This document shows positions 32,819 through 41,377 of a stretch of 64,000 nucleotides of DNA, piece after piece (positions within the stretch are counted from its first letter, which is position 1; each line of letters starts with the position of its first letter). The notes beneath the pieces were generated by a model. It made no database searches. It was not told where the DNA came from and saw only the letters and a program-made list of their open reading frames with translations. A program made the translations under genes and the position numbers. Source of the stretch: Kribbella sp. CA-293567 (GTDB taxonomy: Bacteria; Actinomycetota; Actinomycetes; Propionibacteriales; Kribbellaceae); the NCBI RefSeq assembly GCF_027627575.1, contig NZ_CP114065.1, positions 3,844,001 through 3,908,000 on the forward strand, written 5' to 3'.

Positions 32819-33940
32819 GTGGAGTCGCTGTACGAGCGGATCAGCACGCACGTGCTCGAGGAGATCCGCAGCGGCGTGCTCGGACCGGGGGACCGGGTGG
32901 CGTCCGAGATGGAGCTGGCGGCGCAGTTCGAGGTCAGCCGGATCACGTCCAAGCGGGCCTTGGAGGTACTGCGGGAAGCCGGGCTGATCGAGCGGATCCG
33001 CGGCAAGGGCTCGTTCGTGGTGAAGCATCTGCCGGATCTGGAGGGCGTGACCACGCCGCTCAAGGGCGCACTACGGCCTGCTCGCCGCGGCAACGTCCCT
33101 GGGACGATCGCCCTTCTCATACCGGATGTCTCGGAGGCCTACGGGCTGGAGTTGCTGCAGTCGATCGAGGAGAGCAGCGCGGCGGCGGGCGCGAACCTGA
33201 TCGTACGGCGTACGCGCGGCCGCCAGGCGGACGAGGAACAGGCAGTCGAGTCGCTGGTCGCGTCCGGCGAGGTGGACGGACTGATCGTCTTCCCGGTGCA
33301 CGGCGACTTCTACAACGCGAGTCTGCTGCGCCAGGTGCTGGACGGGTTCCCGATTGTCCTGGTCGACCGGCACCTGTCCGGCATTCCGGTGTCCGCCGTG
33401 CACACCGACAACGTGGCCGCCTCCCGTGCCCTGACCCAACGTCTGCTCGATCGCGGGCACCGGCAGATCGCCTTCGTTTCTCCGCCACCGTTGAACACCT
33501 CGAGTATCGAGGACCGGCTGGAAGGCTTCCGGTCGGCCTTCGCCGAGCAGAAGCCTGGCAGCTATCACGCACATCACCTGACGGAGTTGCGCAGTACGCT
33601 GCCCGGCTCGTTCACGCCGGAGAGCGTTCGCTCGGACCTCGAACTGATCCGCGCCTTCCGGCACCGTTTCCCCGGCGTCACCGCGTTCGTGGCCTGCGAG
33701 TACAACCTGGCCCGGATGCTGGACCGGGCACTCGGCCGGCCGCGTGAGCTGGTGATCAGCTGTTTCGACTCACCGGGCGACCCAATTGCCGGTCCGCCGT
33801 TCCTGCACGTCCGGCAGAACCAGCGCGAGATGGGCCGGCAGGCCGTCGACCTGTTGCTCGCCCAGTTGCGCGGCGAGTCGGTGCCGAAGGTCTCACTGGT
33901 CCCGTTCGAGCTGGTCGATGCCGATCGCAACGGAACCTGA
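32819..33940 (+). CDS. GntR-type regulator with LacI-like sugar-binding domain
   Basis: This 373-residue protein has a GntR winged helix at the N-terminus (ESLYERISTHVLEEIRSGVLGPGDRVASEMELAAQFEVSRITSKRALEVLREAGLI, residues ~1-65). A periplasmic-binding-protein fold of the LacI family follows (~95-365; ALLIPDVSEAYGLELL, GLIVFPVHGDFYN, DRHLSGIPVSAVHTDN). This is the AraR-like architecture, usually sugar-responsive. No transporter or sugar enzyme is adjacent. It starts with GTG after GGAAGGGGAACG. Confidence 0.88.
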   Translation: MESLYERISTHVLEEIRSGVLGPGDRVASEMELAAQFEVSRITSKRALEVLREAGLIERIRGKGSFVVKHLPDLEGVTTPLKGALRPARRGNVPGTIALLIPDVSEAYGLELLQSIEESSAAAGANLIVRRTRGRQADEEQAVESLVASGEVDGLIVFPVHGDFYNASLLRQVLDGFPIVLVDRHLSGIPVSAVHTDNVAASRALTQRLLDRGHRQIAFVSPPPLNTSSIEDRLEGFRSAFAEQKPGSYHAHHLTELRSTLPGSFTPESVRSDLELIRAFRHRFPGVTAFVACEYNLARMLDRALGRPRELVISCFDSPGDPIAGPPFLHVRQNQREMGRQAVDLLLAQLRGESVPKVSLVPFELVDADRNGT

Positions 33941-33985
33941 CTTTCGGCAGTACTGCGGGGAGCGCTCTCTGTGTAGCGTCGGAGT

Positions 33986-35761
33986 GTGAACTGGACCCGT
34001 GCGGGAGATCTCGGCCTGTGGGCCGGCCTCTCCGTGCTGGTGCTCCTGGAGAGCGGGGCACGGCGCGACCCGGTCTGGATGCAGGCGATCTGCGTCGCGG
34101 TCATCGGCCTGGCCGTGCTGAACCGGCGTTCGCGGCCGGTGCTCGGCCTGAGTCTGGTGATCGCCACCGAGGTGGTGATCCTGGCCCTCAGTCTCGACAC
34201 GACGCTCGGCGTTCCGATCGCGCTGGTCCCCGCGATCTCGTTGCTGAGCTACGTTTCCGGGCGGCGCGAGACGCAGTTGCGGCAGTTCGTACTGATGTCC
34301 TGCGCGCAGCTCTCCGGGCTGCTGGTCCTCGGCCTGGTGCTCCATCCCGATGTCCCGGCCGCCGAGGCCGTGCTCAACTGGCTGCTGGTCCTGCTGCTCT
34401 CGCTCCTGGTCGTCGTCCTGCCCTGGCTGGTCGGCCGGTACCGCGCGCAGCAGGCGCTGCTGGCCACCGCCGGCTGGGATCGCGCCGAGCGGATCGAGCG
34501 TGAGCACCGGCTGGAGATCGCGCAGGAGCGACTCAGAGAGCGCTCCCGGATCGCCGAGGACATGCACGACTCGGTCGGTCACGAGCTGAGTCTGATCGCG
34601 TTGCGGGCCGCCGCGCTGGAGGTCGACGCGAAGCTGCCCGAACGTCATCGCCGCGCCGCCACCGAACTGCGGGAGGCAGCGGCGACTGCCACCGAACGGC
34701 TCGGCGAGATCATCGGCGTACTGCGGGAGGGTGAAGCCTCGGTCGTACCGGCGCTGGAGACCGTGGCCGAACTGGTCGACCGGGCGGCCGCTTCGGGGCT
34801 GGCCGTCAAGCTCGTGCAGGAAGGGACCGCCGAGCTGTCGCCGATGGTGGATCGTGCTGTTCATCGAGTGGTGCAGGAGTCGCTCACCAATGCCAGCAAG
34901 CACGCGCCTGGCGCCGAGGTTACCGTCGCGGTTTCGCATCCGGGCGATGAGGTCGTCGTGCGGGTGGCGAACAGCGCAGCCGTGGGTGAAGTTCGGACGG
35001 GCGGGAGCGAGGGTCAGGCGGCCACGGTGGGGCGCATGACCGAACACCGTTCACCTGGCAATGCCGATGCTGCTCGAAGTGGCGACGCGGCTCGGACCTC
35101 CTTGGCTATTCGGCCCGGCGCTGCCTCTCGGCCCGGCGCTGCCTCTCGGGCCGGCGGTGCTGCTCGACCCGGTGCTGCTGGAACGGCCGACGCTGCGCCG
35201 ACCGGCGGCGGTTCAGGCGGGAGAGGCCTGGCGGGGTTGGCTGAGCGGGTTCGGCTCGTGGGTGGTGTCCTGACTGCCGAGGCTCGCAGTACCGGCGGCT
35301 TCGAGGTGGTGGCCAGGATTCCGCGAGCCGGTGGACGGGTGGAGGCGGCGGTCGAGTCTGCCACCGCCGACGAGCGCGCGACCGTACGGCGGAACGCGCG
35401 GCGCGGGTTGATCACCGCCCTGGCCGCACCGGCAGTGATCGGCGTCGTCGTCGGATTGGTTGCTCTCGGCTACTACATGGTCGTCGGGTACAGCTCGATC
35501 CTGCGGCCGGCGGACTTCGACGCGATCCGGCTGGGGCAGCCCGCCGACCAGGTCGAGCAGCGGCTGCCGGCGATGCAGATGGTCGATCCTCCGAGCGGCA
35601 GACTGGTGCAGCCGAAGGAGTGGGACTGCCGCTACTACCGGCCGGACGCGCCGTTCTCCATCACCTACGCCTACCGGCTGTGCTTCCACCGAGGCGTGCT
35701 GGTGACCAAGGACCTGATTCCCACCGGCTCGGTCCGGCCCGACCCCGAAGGGACACCGTGA
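33986..35761 (+). CDS. NarL-type sensor histidine kinase with an inserted low-complexity ATP-lid and a C-terminal membrane-anchored domain
   Basis: This 591-residue protein has four to five N-terminal membrane segments (residues ~5-145), a HisKA_3 dimerisation/phosphoacceptor domain with DMHDSVGHELSLIALRA (H194) and an N box (VVQESLTNASKHAPG). The G box (GGRGLAGLAERVRLVGG) is displaced by ~75 residues of Ala/Arg/Pro/Gly-rich sequence (about 334-411, partly repeated RPGAAS units). After the kinase core there is another membrane helix (~477-500) and a ~90-residue domain with two cysteines that resembles nothing I recognise. The stop overlaps the response regulator's GTG. The phosphorylation partner is that regulator. 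Confidence 0.87.
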   Translation: MNWTRAGDLGLWAGLSVLVLLESGARRDPVWMQAICVAVIGLAVLNRRSRPVLGLSLVIATEVVILALSLDTTLGVPIALVPAISLLSYVSGRRETQLRQFVLMSCAQLSGLLVLGLVLHPDVPAAEAVLNWLLVLLLSLLVVVLPWLVGRYRAQQALLATAGWDRAERIEREHRLEIAQERLRERSRIAEDMHDSVGHELSLIALRAAALEVDAKLPERHRRAATELREAAATATERLGEIIGVLREGEASVVPALETVAELVDRAAASGLAVKLVQEGTAELSPMVDRAVHRVVQESLTNASKHAPGAEVTVAVSHPGDEVVVRVANSAAVGEVRTGGSEGQAATVGRMTEHRSPGNADAARSGDAARTSLAIRPGAASRPGAASRAGGAARPGAAGTADAAPTGGGSGGRGLAGLAERVRLVGGVLTAEARSTGGFEVVARIPRAGGRVEAAVESATADERATVRRNARRGLITALAAPAVIGVVVGLVALGYYMVVGYSSILRPADFDAIRLGQPADQVEQRLPAMQMVDPPSGRLVQPKEWDCRYYRPDAPFSITYAYRLCFHRGVLVTKDLIPTGSVRPDPEGTP

Positions 35762-36417
35762 CCATCAGAGTGCTGCTCGCCGACGACGAGGCGATGGTTC
35801 GCGCCGGCGTGCGGGCGATCCTCGGTTCAGACGAGACGATCGAGGTCGTCGCCGAGGCGAGCGACGGGGAGGAGGCCGTGCGGCTCGCTCAGCTTCACCG
35901 GCCCGCCGTCGCCGTCCTGGACATCCGGATGCCGAGGATGGACGGGCTGGCGGCCGGTGCCGAGATCAAACGGACCGTGCCGGAGACCGCGGTGGTGATC
36001 CTGACGACCTTCTCCGAGGACGCCTACATCGCGAAGGCGCTGGGCGACGGGGCGAGTGGCTTCCTGCTGAAGTCGGGGGACCCGCACGAGCTGATCGCGG
36101 GCCTCAAGGCGGTCGCCGACGGCGCGGCGTACCTGTCGCCCAAAATCGCTCAGCGAGTGATCGCGGAGCTCGGCACCGGTACCGGCGGTCGGCTGGCGCG
36201 AGCGACGGCAGCGAAGGAGCAGATCGAGGTGCTCAGCCCGCGGGAGCGTGAAGTGCTCGCGTTGGTCGGCGCCGGTCTCTCGAACGCGGAGATCGCGGGC
36301 CGCCTGTTCGTCGTGGAGGGCACGGTGAAGGCCTATGTCAGCGCGATTCTGACCCGGCTGGCGGTGAAGAACCGGGTCCAGGCCGCGATCGTTGCCTACG
36401 AAGCCGGCCTGGTCTGA
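35758..36417 (+). CDS. NarL/LuxR-family response regulator
   Basis: This 219-residue protein has a receiver domain (VLLADDEAMVRAGVRAIL; phospho-acceptor D in VLDIRMPRMDG; T/K in LTTFS and LLKSGD) and a C-terminal LuxR helix-turn-helix (LSPREREVLALVGAGLSNAEIAGRLFVVEGTVKAYVSAILTRL). It starts with GTG at 35758 inside the kinase stop (GTGA overlap), so the two are translationally coupled. The DNA targets are unknown. Confidence 0.93.
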   Translation: MTIRVLLADDEAMVRAGVRAILGSDETIEVVAEASDGEEAVRLAQLHRPAVAVLDIRMPRMDGLAAGAEIKRTVPETAVVILTTFSEDAYIAKALGDGASGFLLKSGDPHELIAGLKAVADGAAYLSPKIAQRVIAELGTGTGGRLARATAAKEQIEVLSPREREVLALVGAGLSNAEIAGRLFVVEGTVKAYVSAILTRLAVKNRVQAAIVAYEAGLV

Positions 36418-36726
36418 CGACCTGCGGCCTCGGCTTCGGCGACGCTCTGCTCAGTGGTCGATCGCTCGTCGGCAGGGCGGAGTCGCCGATCCGGTCTGAC
36501 CCGGCTTGGCCCACGAACCTTCGTCTGATCGGATTCGGGCGGCGCCGCTCCCGGCGGGCTTCGGCGGGCAGCAGCCGGGCGGTCCTCCGACGCTCCGGCG
36601 GGTGACATCGCCTGGACACCCGGTCATGGGATAGTGGACCTCCCGGGTGGACTGTGCCTGGGACATCCTGCAAGCTCAGGGGAGCGGCAGCCCCGCCCCC
36701 TCTCACAGAATCGGGGGATCTAGGTC
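36418..36726. other. Intergenic region before the MinD-like gene
   Basis: This 309-bp gap has no convincing gene. It contains several GC-rich imperfect hairpins and, near the end, GATAGT and other weak -10-like sequences at about 36630-36640. A 5' UTR of roughly 80-90 nt would lie before the GTG at 36727. No riboswitch class was recognised. Confidence 0.5.
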
Positions 36727-38271
36727 GTGACCGACTCGCACAACTCCGGACAGCACAAGGACCGGGAAGCGGCAGCGGCCGAGGTCCGGAGGATGTGGCA
36801 GCCGACCCCGTCCTGGACCCAGCCGGACCCGAACCCGCCGGCCACCACGCCGCCTCCGCCCCCTCCTGCCCAGAACCCTCCCGCCCAGCAGCCGCCGTCC
36901 GGCGGTTCGGCGGCACCGAAGGGCAGCCAGGAGACTCCTGACCCGGAAGAGGCCGAGGAGCCGACCGAGGAGCCGAAGCCGGACGCGCTGTCCAAGGACT
37001 ACCCGGGCGACTCGTGGTCCCAGCCGGCCGAGACGCCGAAGCCCACGCCCGACCCGTGGACCAAGCAGCCGGCTCAGGAGGCCGCTGCCGACCCGTGGAG
37101 CAAGTCGGCAGCAAGCGAGCCGGCGAGTGAGTCCTGGAGCAAGGCGGCCGCGCAGGAGCCGGCAGGGGAATCGTGGAGCAGGACCGGTACGCCGGAGCCC
37201 GCCGCCGACCCGTGGAGCCAGCCTGCTCATGAGCAGGCCCCTGCGCGCGACATGCAGTCGCCACAGCTCTCACCTGCTGCCCAGCAGTTCTTCCCGCAGG
37301 GCATTCCCGGGCAGGGTGGTCAGCAGCCCGACCGTCAGGTCTCCTACCGCGCGGACGAGTTGCTGCAGGCTCTGCCGTTGCCGCGGGAAGCTCCTGCCGA
37401 GAAGGGCGTCCGTAGCGTGCTGCGGTTGCGTCCCGGCACCAACGAGCGGCTCGAGCGTATTGCCCGCGCCACTGCAGCCACCGCCTTCCGGCGGCCGGTC
37501 ACGGTGACGATCGCCAACCCCAAGGGCGGCTCGGGTAAGACGCCGACCACGCTGCTGCTGGCGGGTGCGCTCGGTCAGGCGCGTGGTGGCGGCGTCGTCG
37601 CGTGGGACAACAACGAGCTGCGCGGCAACATGCACCTGCGCACGCACGACACCAACAGCCGCTCGACGGTGACCGACCTGCTGCAGGCGATGCAGATGCT
37701 CACGCAGCCGGACGCGCGACTGGGTGACGTCGGCGCCTACCTGCGGCACCAGGTGTCGGGGCAGTACGACGTACTGACGTCGGCCACCACGACGTACGCG
37801 CAGATCGAGGCGAAGGACTTCGACCAGATCCACCGGCTGCTGAGCCGCTTCTACAAGGTGCTGGTGATCGACACCGGTAACAACGAGGGCTCCAGCAACT
37901 GGCGCGAGGCGATGAAGGCCTCCGACGTCCTGGTCATCCCGATCAAGTGGAAGAGCCTCTCGTGCGCTGCCGCCGTGCAGATGCTGGAGGAGCTCGACCA
38001 CCAGGGCCCGGACGCGCAGCGCCTGATCCGCCGCGCGGTGATTGCGGTCAGCAACGGTCCCGGCGACGTCAACAAGGAGGTCGAGAAGCAGCTCCGCCCG
38101 TACTTCGAGTCGCGCGCCGCCGCCGTCGTCGACATCCCGACCGACCCGCACATCGCGGCGGAGGGCCCGCTCGACCACTCGGCGCTGCAGCCGGCCACCC
38201 GCCGTGCGGCGCTCGATCTGGCCGCCAAGGTCGCCGAGCAGATCACCATCGCGCTGAACGTCCCGCGCTAG
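36727..38271 (+). CDS. MinD/ParA-like ATPase with a Pro-rich repeated N-terminal tail
   Basis: This 514-residue protein has an N-terminal ~220 residues that are proline-rich (TPPPPPPAQNPPAQQPPS) and contain five-fold WSK/WSQ/WTK repeats (DPWTKQPAQEAAADPWSK, ESWSK, ESWSR, DPWSQ). The C-terminal domain has the deviant Walker A VTIANPKGGSGKTPTTLLLAG, then VLVIDTGNNEGSSNWREAMKASDVLVIPIKWK. It fits the MinD-like ATPases of the kind seen beside ESX (type VII) secretion genes (EspI-like). No ESX components are in this window. It may act in surface or cell-pole processes. The start is GTG, and a terminator follows at 38283. Confidence 0.85.
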   Translation: MTDSHNSGQHKDREAAAAEVRRMWQPTPSWTQPDPNPPATTPPPPPPAQNPPAQQPPSGGSAAPKGSQETPDPEEAEEPTEEPKPDALSKDYPGDSWSQPAETPKPTPDPWTKQPAQEAAADPWSKSAASEPASESWSKAAAQEPAGESWSRTGTPEPAADPWSQPAHEQAPARDMQSPQLSPAAQQFFPQGIPGQGGQQPDRQVSYRADELLQALPLPREAPAEKGVRSVLRLRPGTNERLERIARATAATAFRRPVTVTIANPKGGSGKTPTTLLLAGALGQARGGGVVAWDNNELRGNMHLRTHDTNSRSTVTDLLQAMQMLTQPDARLGDVGAYLRHQVSGQYDVLTSATTTYAQIEAKDFDQIHRLLSRFYKVLVIDTGNNEGSSNWREAMKASDVLVIPIKWKSLSCAAAVQMLEELDHQGPDAQRLIRRAVIAVSNGPGDVNKEVEKQLRPYFESRAAAVVDIPTDPHIAAEGPLDHSALQPATRRAALDLAAKVAEQITIALNVPR

Positions 38272-38282
38272 AACAGATCGAC

Positions 38283-38318
38283 CGCGGCGGCGACGGCCTA
38301 TCGGCTGTCGCCGCCGCG
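38283..38318. terminator. Intrinsic terminator, convergent genes
   Basis: CGCGGCGGCGAC and its complement form a perfect 12-bp stem with a 12-nt loop, 11 bp after the MinD-like stop, followed by ATTTG. Confidence 0.82.
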
Positions 38319-38431
38319 ATTTGTCGTCAGAGTGCACGCACTGAGTGACGGGCCTGCCCGACGGTAGCCAGACGCGGTACTGGAACGAGAGCCCCTGGTG
38401 CTGGCCGCTCGGGTAGGAGTCGCCGGGCCGG

Positions 38432-39061
38432 CTATTGGACGAAGGCAGTGACGCCTTCGTAGGCGGCTACGGGAGCGACGCCGCTGCACTCGTACTCGAG
38501 CAGCAGCAAGCCCGTTGAGGTGCTTTCGTGGTTGACGAGCCGGAGGCCGGTCGCGGCGCCGGGATGACCGAGCAACTGCCGGCCGGAGCCCACGATGGTG
38601 GGGGCGACCGTGAGCCGAACGGTGTCGACCAGACCGGCTGACAACAGCGCCTGACCGAGCCGCGCGCTGCCGTGGATCTGGAGTTCTCGGCCGGGTTCGG
38701 CTTTGAGTTTGGCGACTGTGTCGATCGGGTCGCCGTTGAGGATCGTCGTGGGGTGCCACGAGGTTTCGGCCAGGGTGTTGGTCACGACGTACTTCGGCAG
38801 CGCGTTCATCCGCTCGGAGTACGGGTCGTCGGGGTCGGTGATCCGTGGCCAGTCACGCGCGAACGCCTGGTAGGTCCGGCGTCCGAGGAGCAGGCCGTCG
38901 GCGAGGTCCAGCCACTCGGAGGTACGGCGTACGAAGAGTTCGTCGAGGTGCGGCACCAGCCAGCCGCCGCGGACGAAACCGTCACTGGTGTCCTCGTCCG
39001 GTGAACCGGGACCCTGGCTGACACCGTCGAGACTGACGAACTCGGTCAGGACGAGCTTCAT
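38432..39061 (-). CDS. Dihydrofolate reductase-family (RibD C-terminal type) protein
   Basis: Started at 39061 (ATGA overlap with the upstream stop), this 209-residue protein reads MKLVLTEFVSLDGVSQGPGSPDED and LLLGRRTYQAFARDWPR. It ends with YEC-x-GVAPVAAYEGV. These are the features of the DHFR/RibD-C fold family, which in actinobacteria is mostly uncharacterised. It is the third gene of an ArsR-SRPBCC-DHFR operon, a common cassette of unknown substrate. Confidence 0.85.
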   Translation of the reverse strand: MKLVLTEFVSLDGVSQGPGSPDEDTSDGFVRGGWLVPHLDELFVRRTSEWLDLADGLLLGRRTYQAFARDWPRITDPDDPYSERMNALPKYVVTNTLAETSWHPTTILNGDPIDTVAKLKAEPGRELQIHGSARLGQALLSAGLVDTVRLTVAPTIVGSGRQLLGHPGAATGLRLVNHESTSTGLLLLEYECSGVAPVAAYEGVTAFVQ

Positions 39062-39534
39062 CGGGCGTCCCCGGCCTCGGCGACGCCGGCCAGTTGAGCG
39101 GTGACCGACCCCCAGCCGTCGGCGAAGCCGAGCTCGGCGTGCAGGGCACGAGAGGCCGGATCGCCGTGGCGGACGATGATCCGGTAGTCGGTGCCGTCCG
39201 GGTGATCGGCCAGCAGGATCTCGGCGGTCATCGCGATCGGATCCGGGCGGGTCGGGCGCCAGTCGCTGTCGATCGCGTTCGTGAAGACGATCCGCTCCTG
39301 CTCGTCGACGACCAGAAAGGTCGCGTCGAGATGGGGGACGTACTTCGCGCCGTCCTCGCTCATCGTCGTCACCAGCGCGCCTCCGGACCGGACGTCCAGC
39401 CGCTCGACCCGGCACAGCGCAGGCGCCGGCACCCACCACTGCTCGAACTTGGCCGGCTCGGTCCACGCGCTCCAGACGGTCGCGCGGGGAGCGCGGATGA
39501 CGCGCTCCAGGACCAGGTCCAGCTCGGGATTCAT
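39058..39534 (-). CDS. SRPBCC/AHSA1-family protein
   Basis: This 158-residue protein starts ELDLVLERVIRAPRATVWSAWTEPAKFEQWWVPAP, the classic opening of START-like (AHSA1/SRPBCC) ligand-binding domains. It contains GGALVTTMSEDGAKY and ends at the DHFR-like gene with an ATGA overlap. Members bind hydrophobic ligands, but nothing here fixes the ligand. Confidence 0.88.
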   Translation of the reverse strand: MNPELDLVLERVIRAPRATVWSAWTEPAKFEQWWVPAPALCRVERLDVRSGGALVTTMSEDGAKYVPHLDATFLVVDEQERIVFTNAIDSDWRPTRPDPIAMTAEILLADHPDGTDYRIIVRHGDPASRALHAELGFADGWGSVTAQLAGVAEAGDAR

Positions 39535-39869
39535 CGGTGCTTCTCCTTCGGGTCGGTGACGAAGGCTTCCAGCCGGTCGGTGCGTTCTTCCCAGCTCCGG
39601 CGCTCGTTCGCGAGCCAGTCGTCGACCAGCGCCAGGCGTTCGCGGTTGAGCACGCAGGTGCGCACCCGGCCGGTCTTGACCGTGCGGATCAACCCGTTCG
39701 ACTCCAGGGTGCGAACGTGTTTCATGAACGAGGGCAGGGTGATCGGGAAGGCCGAGGCGAGATCGCCGACGCTGGTCGGGCCACGCCCGAGGCGGTGGAT
39801 GACCGCGCGCCGTGTCGGGTCCGCCAGGGCGACGAAGACGCCGTCGAGCTGCGCCAAATGCTGTGCCAT
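39531..39869 (-). CDS. ArsR-family regulator (first gene of the cassette)
   Basis: This 112-residue protein has the winged helix AHLAQLDGVFVALADPTRRAVIHRLGRGPTSVGDLASAFPITLPSFMKHVRTLESNGLI. There is no CxC metal site, so it is not a metal sensor of the classical type. Its start is close to the 15-bp inverted repeat at 39888-39923, a probable operator. It overlaps the SRPBCC gene by 4 bp. Confidence 0.9.
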   Translation of the reverse strand: MAQHLAQLDGVFVALADPTRRAVIHRLGRGPTSVGDLASAFPITLPSFMKHVRTLESNGLIRTVKTGRVRTCVLNRERLALVDDWLANERRSWEERTDRLEAFVTDPKEKHR

Positions 39870-39887
39870 GCGGCTAAGTATTATCCG

Positions 39888-39923
39888 CTCGCGATAGTTA
39901 GCGCAAGGGCTAACTATCGCGAG
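39888..39923. promoter_or_regulatory. Perfect 15-bp inverted repeat: ArsR operator and/or ABC-operon terminator
   Basis: CTCGCGATAGTTAGC and its exact complement are separated by 6 nt. It ends 6 bp from the stop of the ABC permease (39930) and begins 18 bp from the ArsR start (39869). It could terminate the ABC operon and also be the operator of the cassette. The same TAGTTAGC core is not in a further nearby palindrome. Confidence 0.7.
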
Positions 39924-39929
39924 GGCCCG

Positions 39930-40727
39930 TCAGGCGTCGCGGCGCTGGAGAACCATCGTCGCGGCGAACAGTGCTCCGCCGGCCCACAGCGCCAGCACGA
40001 CGAAGCTCGCGGTGGGGGAGAGCGGATCCGTGGAGCCGGCGAGATAGTTCTGGCCCGCGCCGCCCGGGAGCAGGGCAGCCAGCCAGACGAGGGCCCGCAT
40101 GCTGCTCTGCGACATCATCATGGGAATGACGATGAGCAGCAGGAACGCCGCCGTGAGGGTGCCGGCGGTGCTCCTGATCAGGAAGGCGATCCCGGTGGTG
40201 AAGAGGCCCGCCAGGGTGAGATAGGCGGCGACCGAGAGCAGGTCGATCACCAAGGTGGCGAGATCCCAGTCGGCCCATTCGCCCATCGTCAGGCCGCCGG
40301 TGACGGCGGCGATCACTCCGAGCAAGAGGCCGTAGGCGAACAGCACGGGGGTCAGCACGATCGCCTTCGCGAGGACCACGTTGCGGCGTACGGGGGTCCA
40401 CTGCAGGGTCGAACGAATGCTGCCGGTCGCGTACTCCGAGGTCACCAGCAGCATCGCGAACGCCGCGACCACGACCTGCGCGATCGTCATCGCCGACACC
40501 GCGACGCCGCCCACCGCCGACTTCCCGGCCAGCTCGCCGGGCGCCAGATGCGTGTTCTCGTACGCCGTGGAAAAGCCGAACTGCATCGCCAGCAACCCGG
40601 TCAGTGCGACGGCGGCGACGATGTTCAGCCAGCTCGACCGAACCGTCCAGAGTTTCGTCCACTCCGACTCCACCGCGTTGCGCAGACCGCTCGACCTCTG
40701 CTGGACGGTGATGGTTGCGGTGCTCAT
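39930..40727 (-). CDS. ABC-2-type transporter permease
   Basis: This 265-residue membrane protein has six hydrophobic segments (LNIVAAVALTGLLAMQFGF, MTIAQVVVAAFAMLLVTSEYATGSIRSTLQWTP, VIDLLSVAAYLTLAGLFTTGIAFLI, ALLPGGAG). EYATGSIRSTL is typical of ABC-2-type permeases. The partner ATPase is at 41374-42288, with the DedA gene between. The start overlaps the DedA stop (ATGA), so all three are one operon. Confidence 0.87.
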   Translation of the reverse strand: MSTATITVQQRSSGLRNAVESEWTKLWTVRSSWLNIVAAVALTGLLAMQFGFSTAYENTHLAPGELAGKSAVGGVAVSAMTIAQVVVAAFAMLLVTSEYATGSIRSTLQWTPVRRNVVLAKAIVLTPVLFAYGLLLGVIAAVTGGLTMGEWADWDLATLVIDLLSVAAYLTLAGLFTTGIAFLIRSTAGTLTAAFLLLIVIPMMMSQSSMRALVWLAALLPGGAGQNYLAGSTDPLSPTASFVVLALWAGGALFAATMVLQRRDA

Positions 40728-41377
40728 CGCTCGCCTGCCTCGACCAGTTCGGGCTCAGCCTCGACCTGAGGTTGAGGGGTACGCCGCTTCGCGCGCTGGT
40801 GCCGGACGACCTCCACGATCAGCGTCACGCCGAGCGCGAGACCGATGCCGAGCGCGACTCCCTTGAGCGGGTTGTCCTCGAACGCCTTGCCGCCGAGATA
40901 GCCGACCAGTGAGCAGTACAGACCCCAGCTGACCGCGGCCAGTCCCGCGAAGAAGGAGAAGCTGCGCAGCGGGTAGCGAACCGCGCCCATCGTCAGCGTC
41001 ACGGCGGTCCGGCCGCCGGGGACGTAGCGAGCGACGATCAGTACGAGCCCGCCGCGTTCCTCGAGCGCTTTGCGCGCCCACAGGCTCATCTTGTGCCGCT
41101 TGGTTCCCGGCTCCAAGCGGTCGAGCATCCGGCCGCCCGCACCACGGCCGAGGGCGTACGAGACGTGGTCGCCGAGGAACGCGCCGGCGGCGGCCATCGC
41201 GATCACGACGTACAGGTTGGGCTCGCCGGTGGCCGCGAAGACGCCGGCCGTGACGACCAGCGTCTCGCTCGGGATCGCCGGGAAGAACCCGTCCAGCGCG
41301 GCGAAGCCGAAGAGGGCGAGGTAGATCCACCACGACGACATGAGTTCTTCGGTGAAGTGCAGGATCGCGTCGGTCAC
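40724..41377 (-). CDS. DedA/VTT-domain membrane protein inside an ABC operon
   Basis: This 217-residue protein has a DedA (SNARE-associated, VTT) domain with FAALDGFFPAIPSETLVVTAGVFAATGEPNLYVVIAMAAAGAFLGDHVSYALGRGAG and VARYVPGGRTAVTLTMGA. The family transports or flips lipids such as undecaprenyl phosphate. It is overlapped by ATGA on both sides, between ABC ATPase and permease genes. An insertion between the two halves of one ABC system suggests co-function. Confidence 0.9.
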   Translation of the reverse strand: MTDAILHFTEELMSSWWIYLALFGFAALDGFFPAIPSETLVVTAGVFAATGEPNLYVVIAMAAAGAFLGDHVSYALGRGAGGRMLDRLEPGTKRHKMSLWARKALEERGGLVLIVARYVPGGRTAVTLTMGAVRYPLRSFSFFAGLAAVSWGLYCSLVGYLGGKAFEDNPLKGVALGIGLALGVTLIVEVVRHQRAKRRTPQPQVEAEPELVEAGER

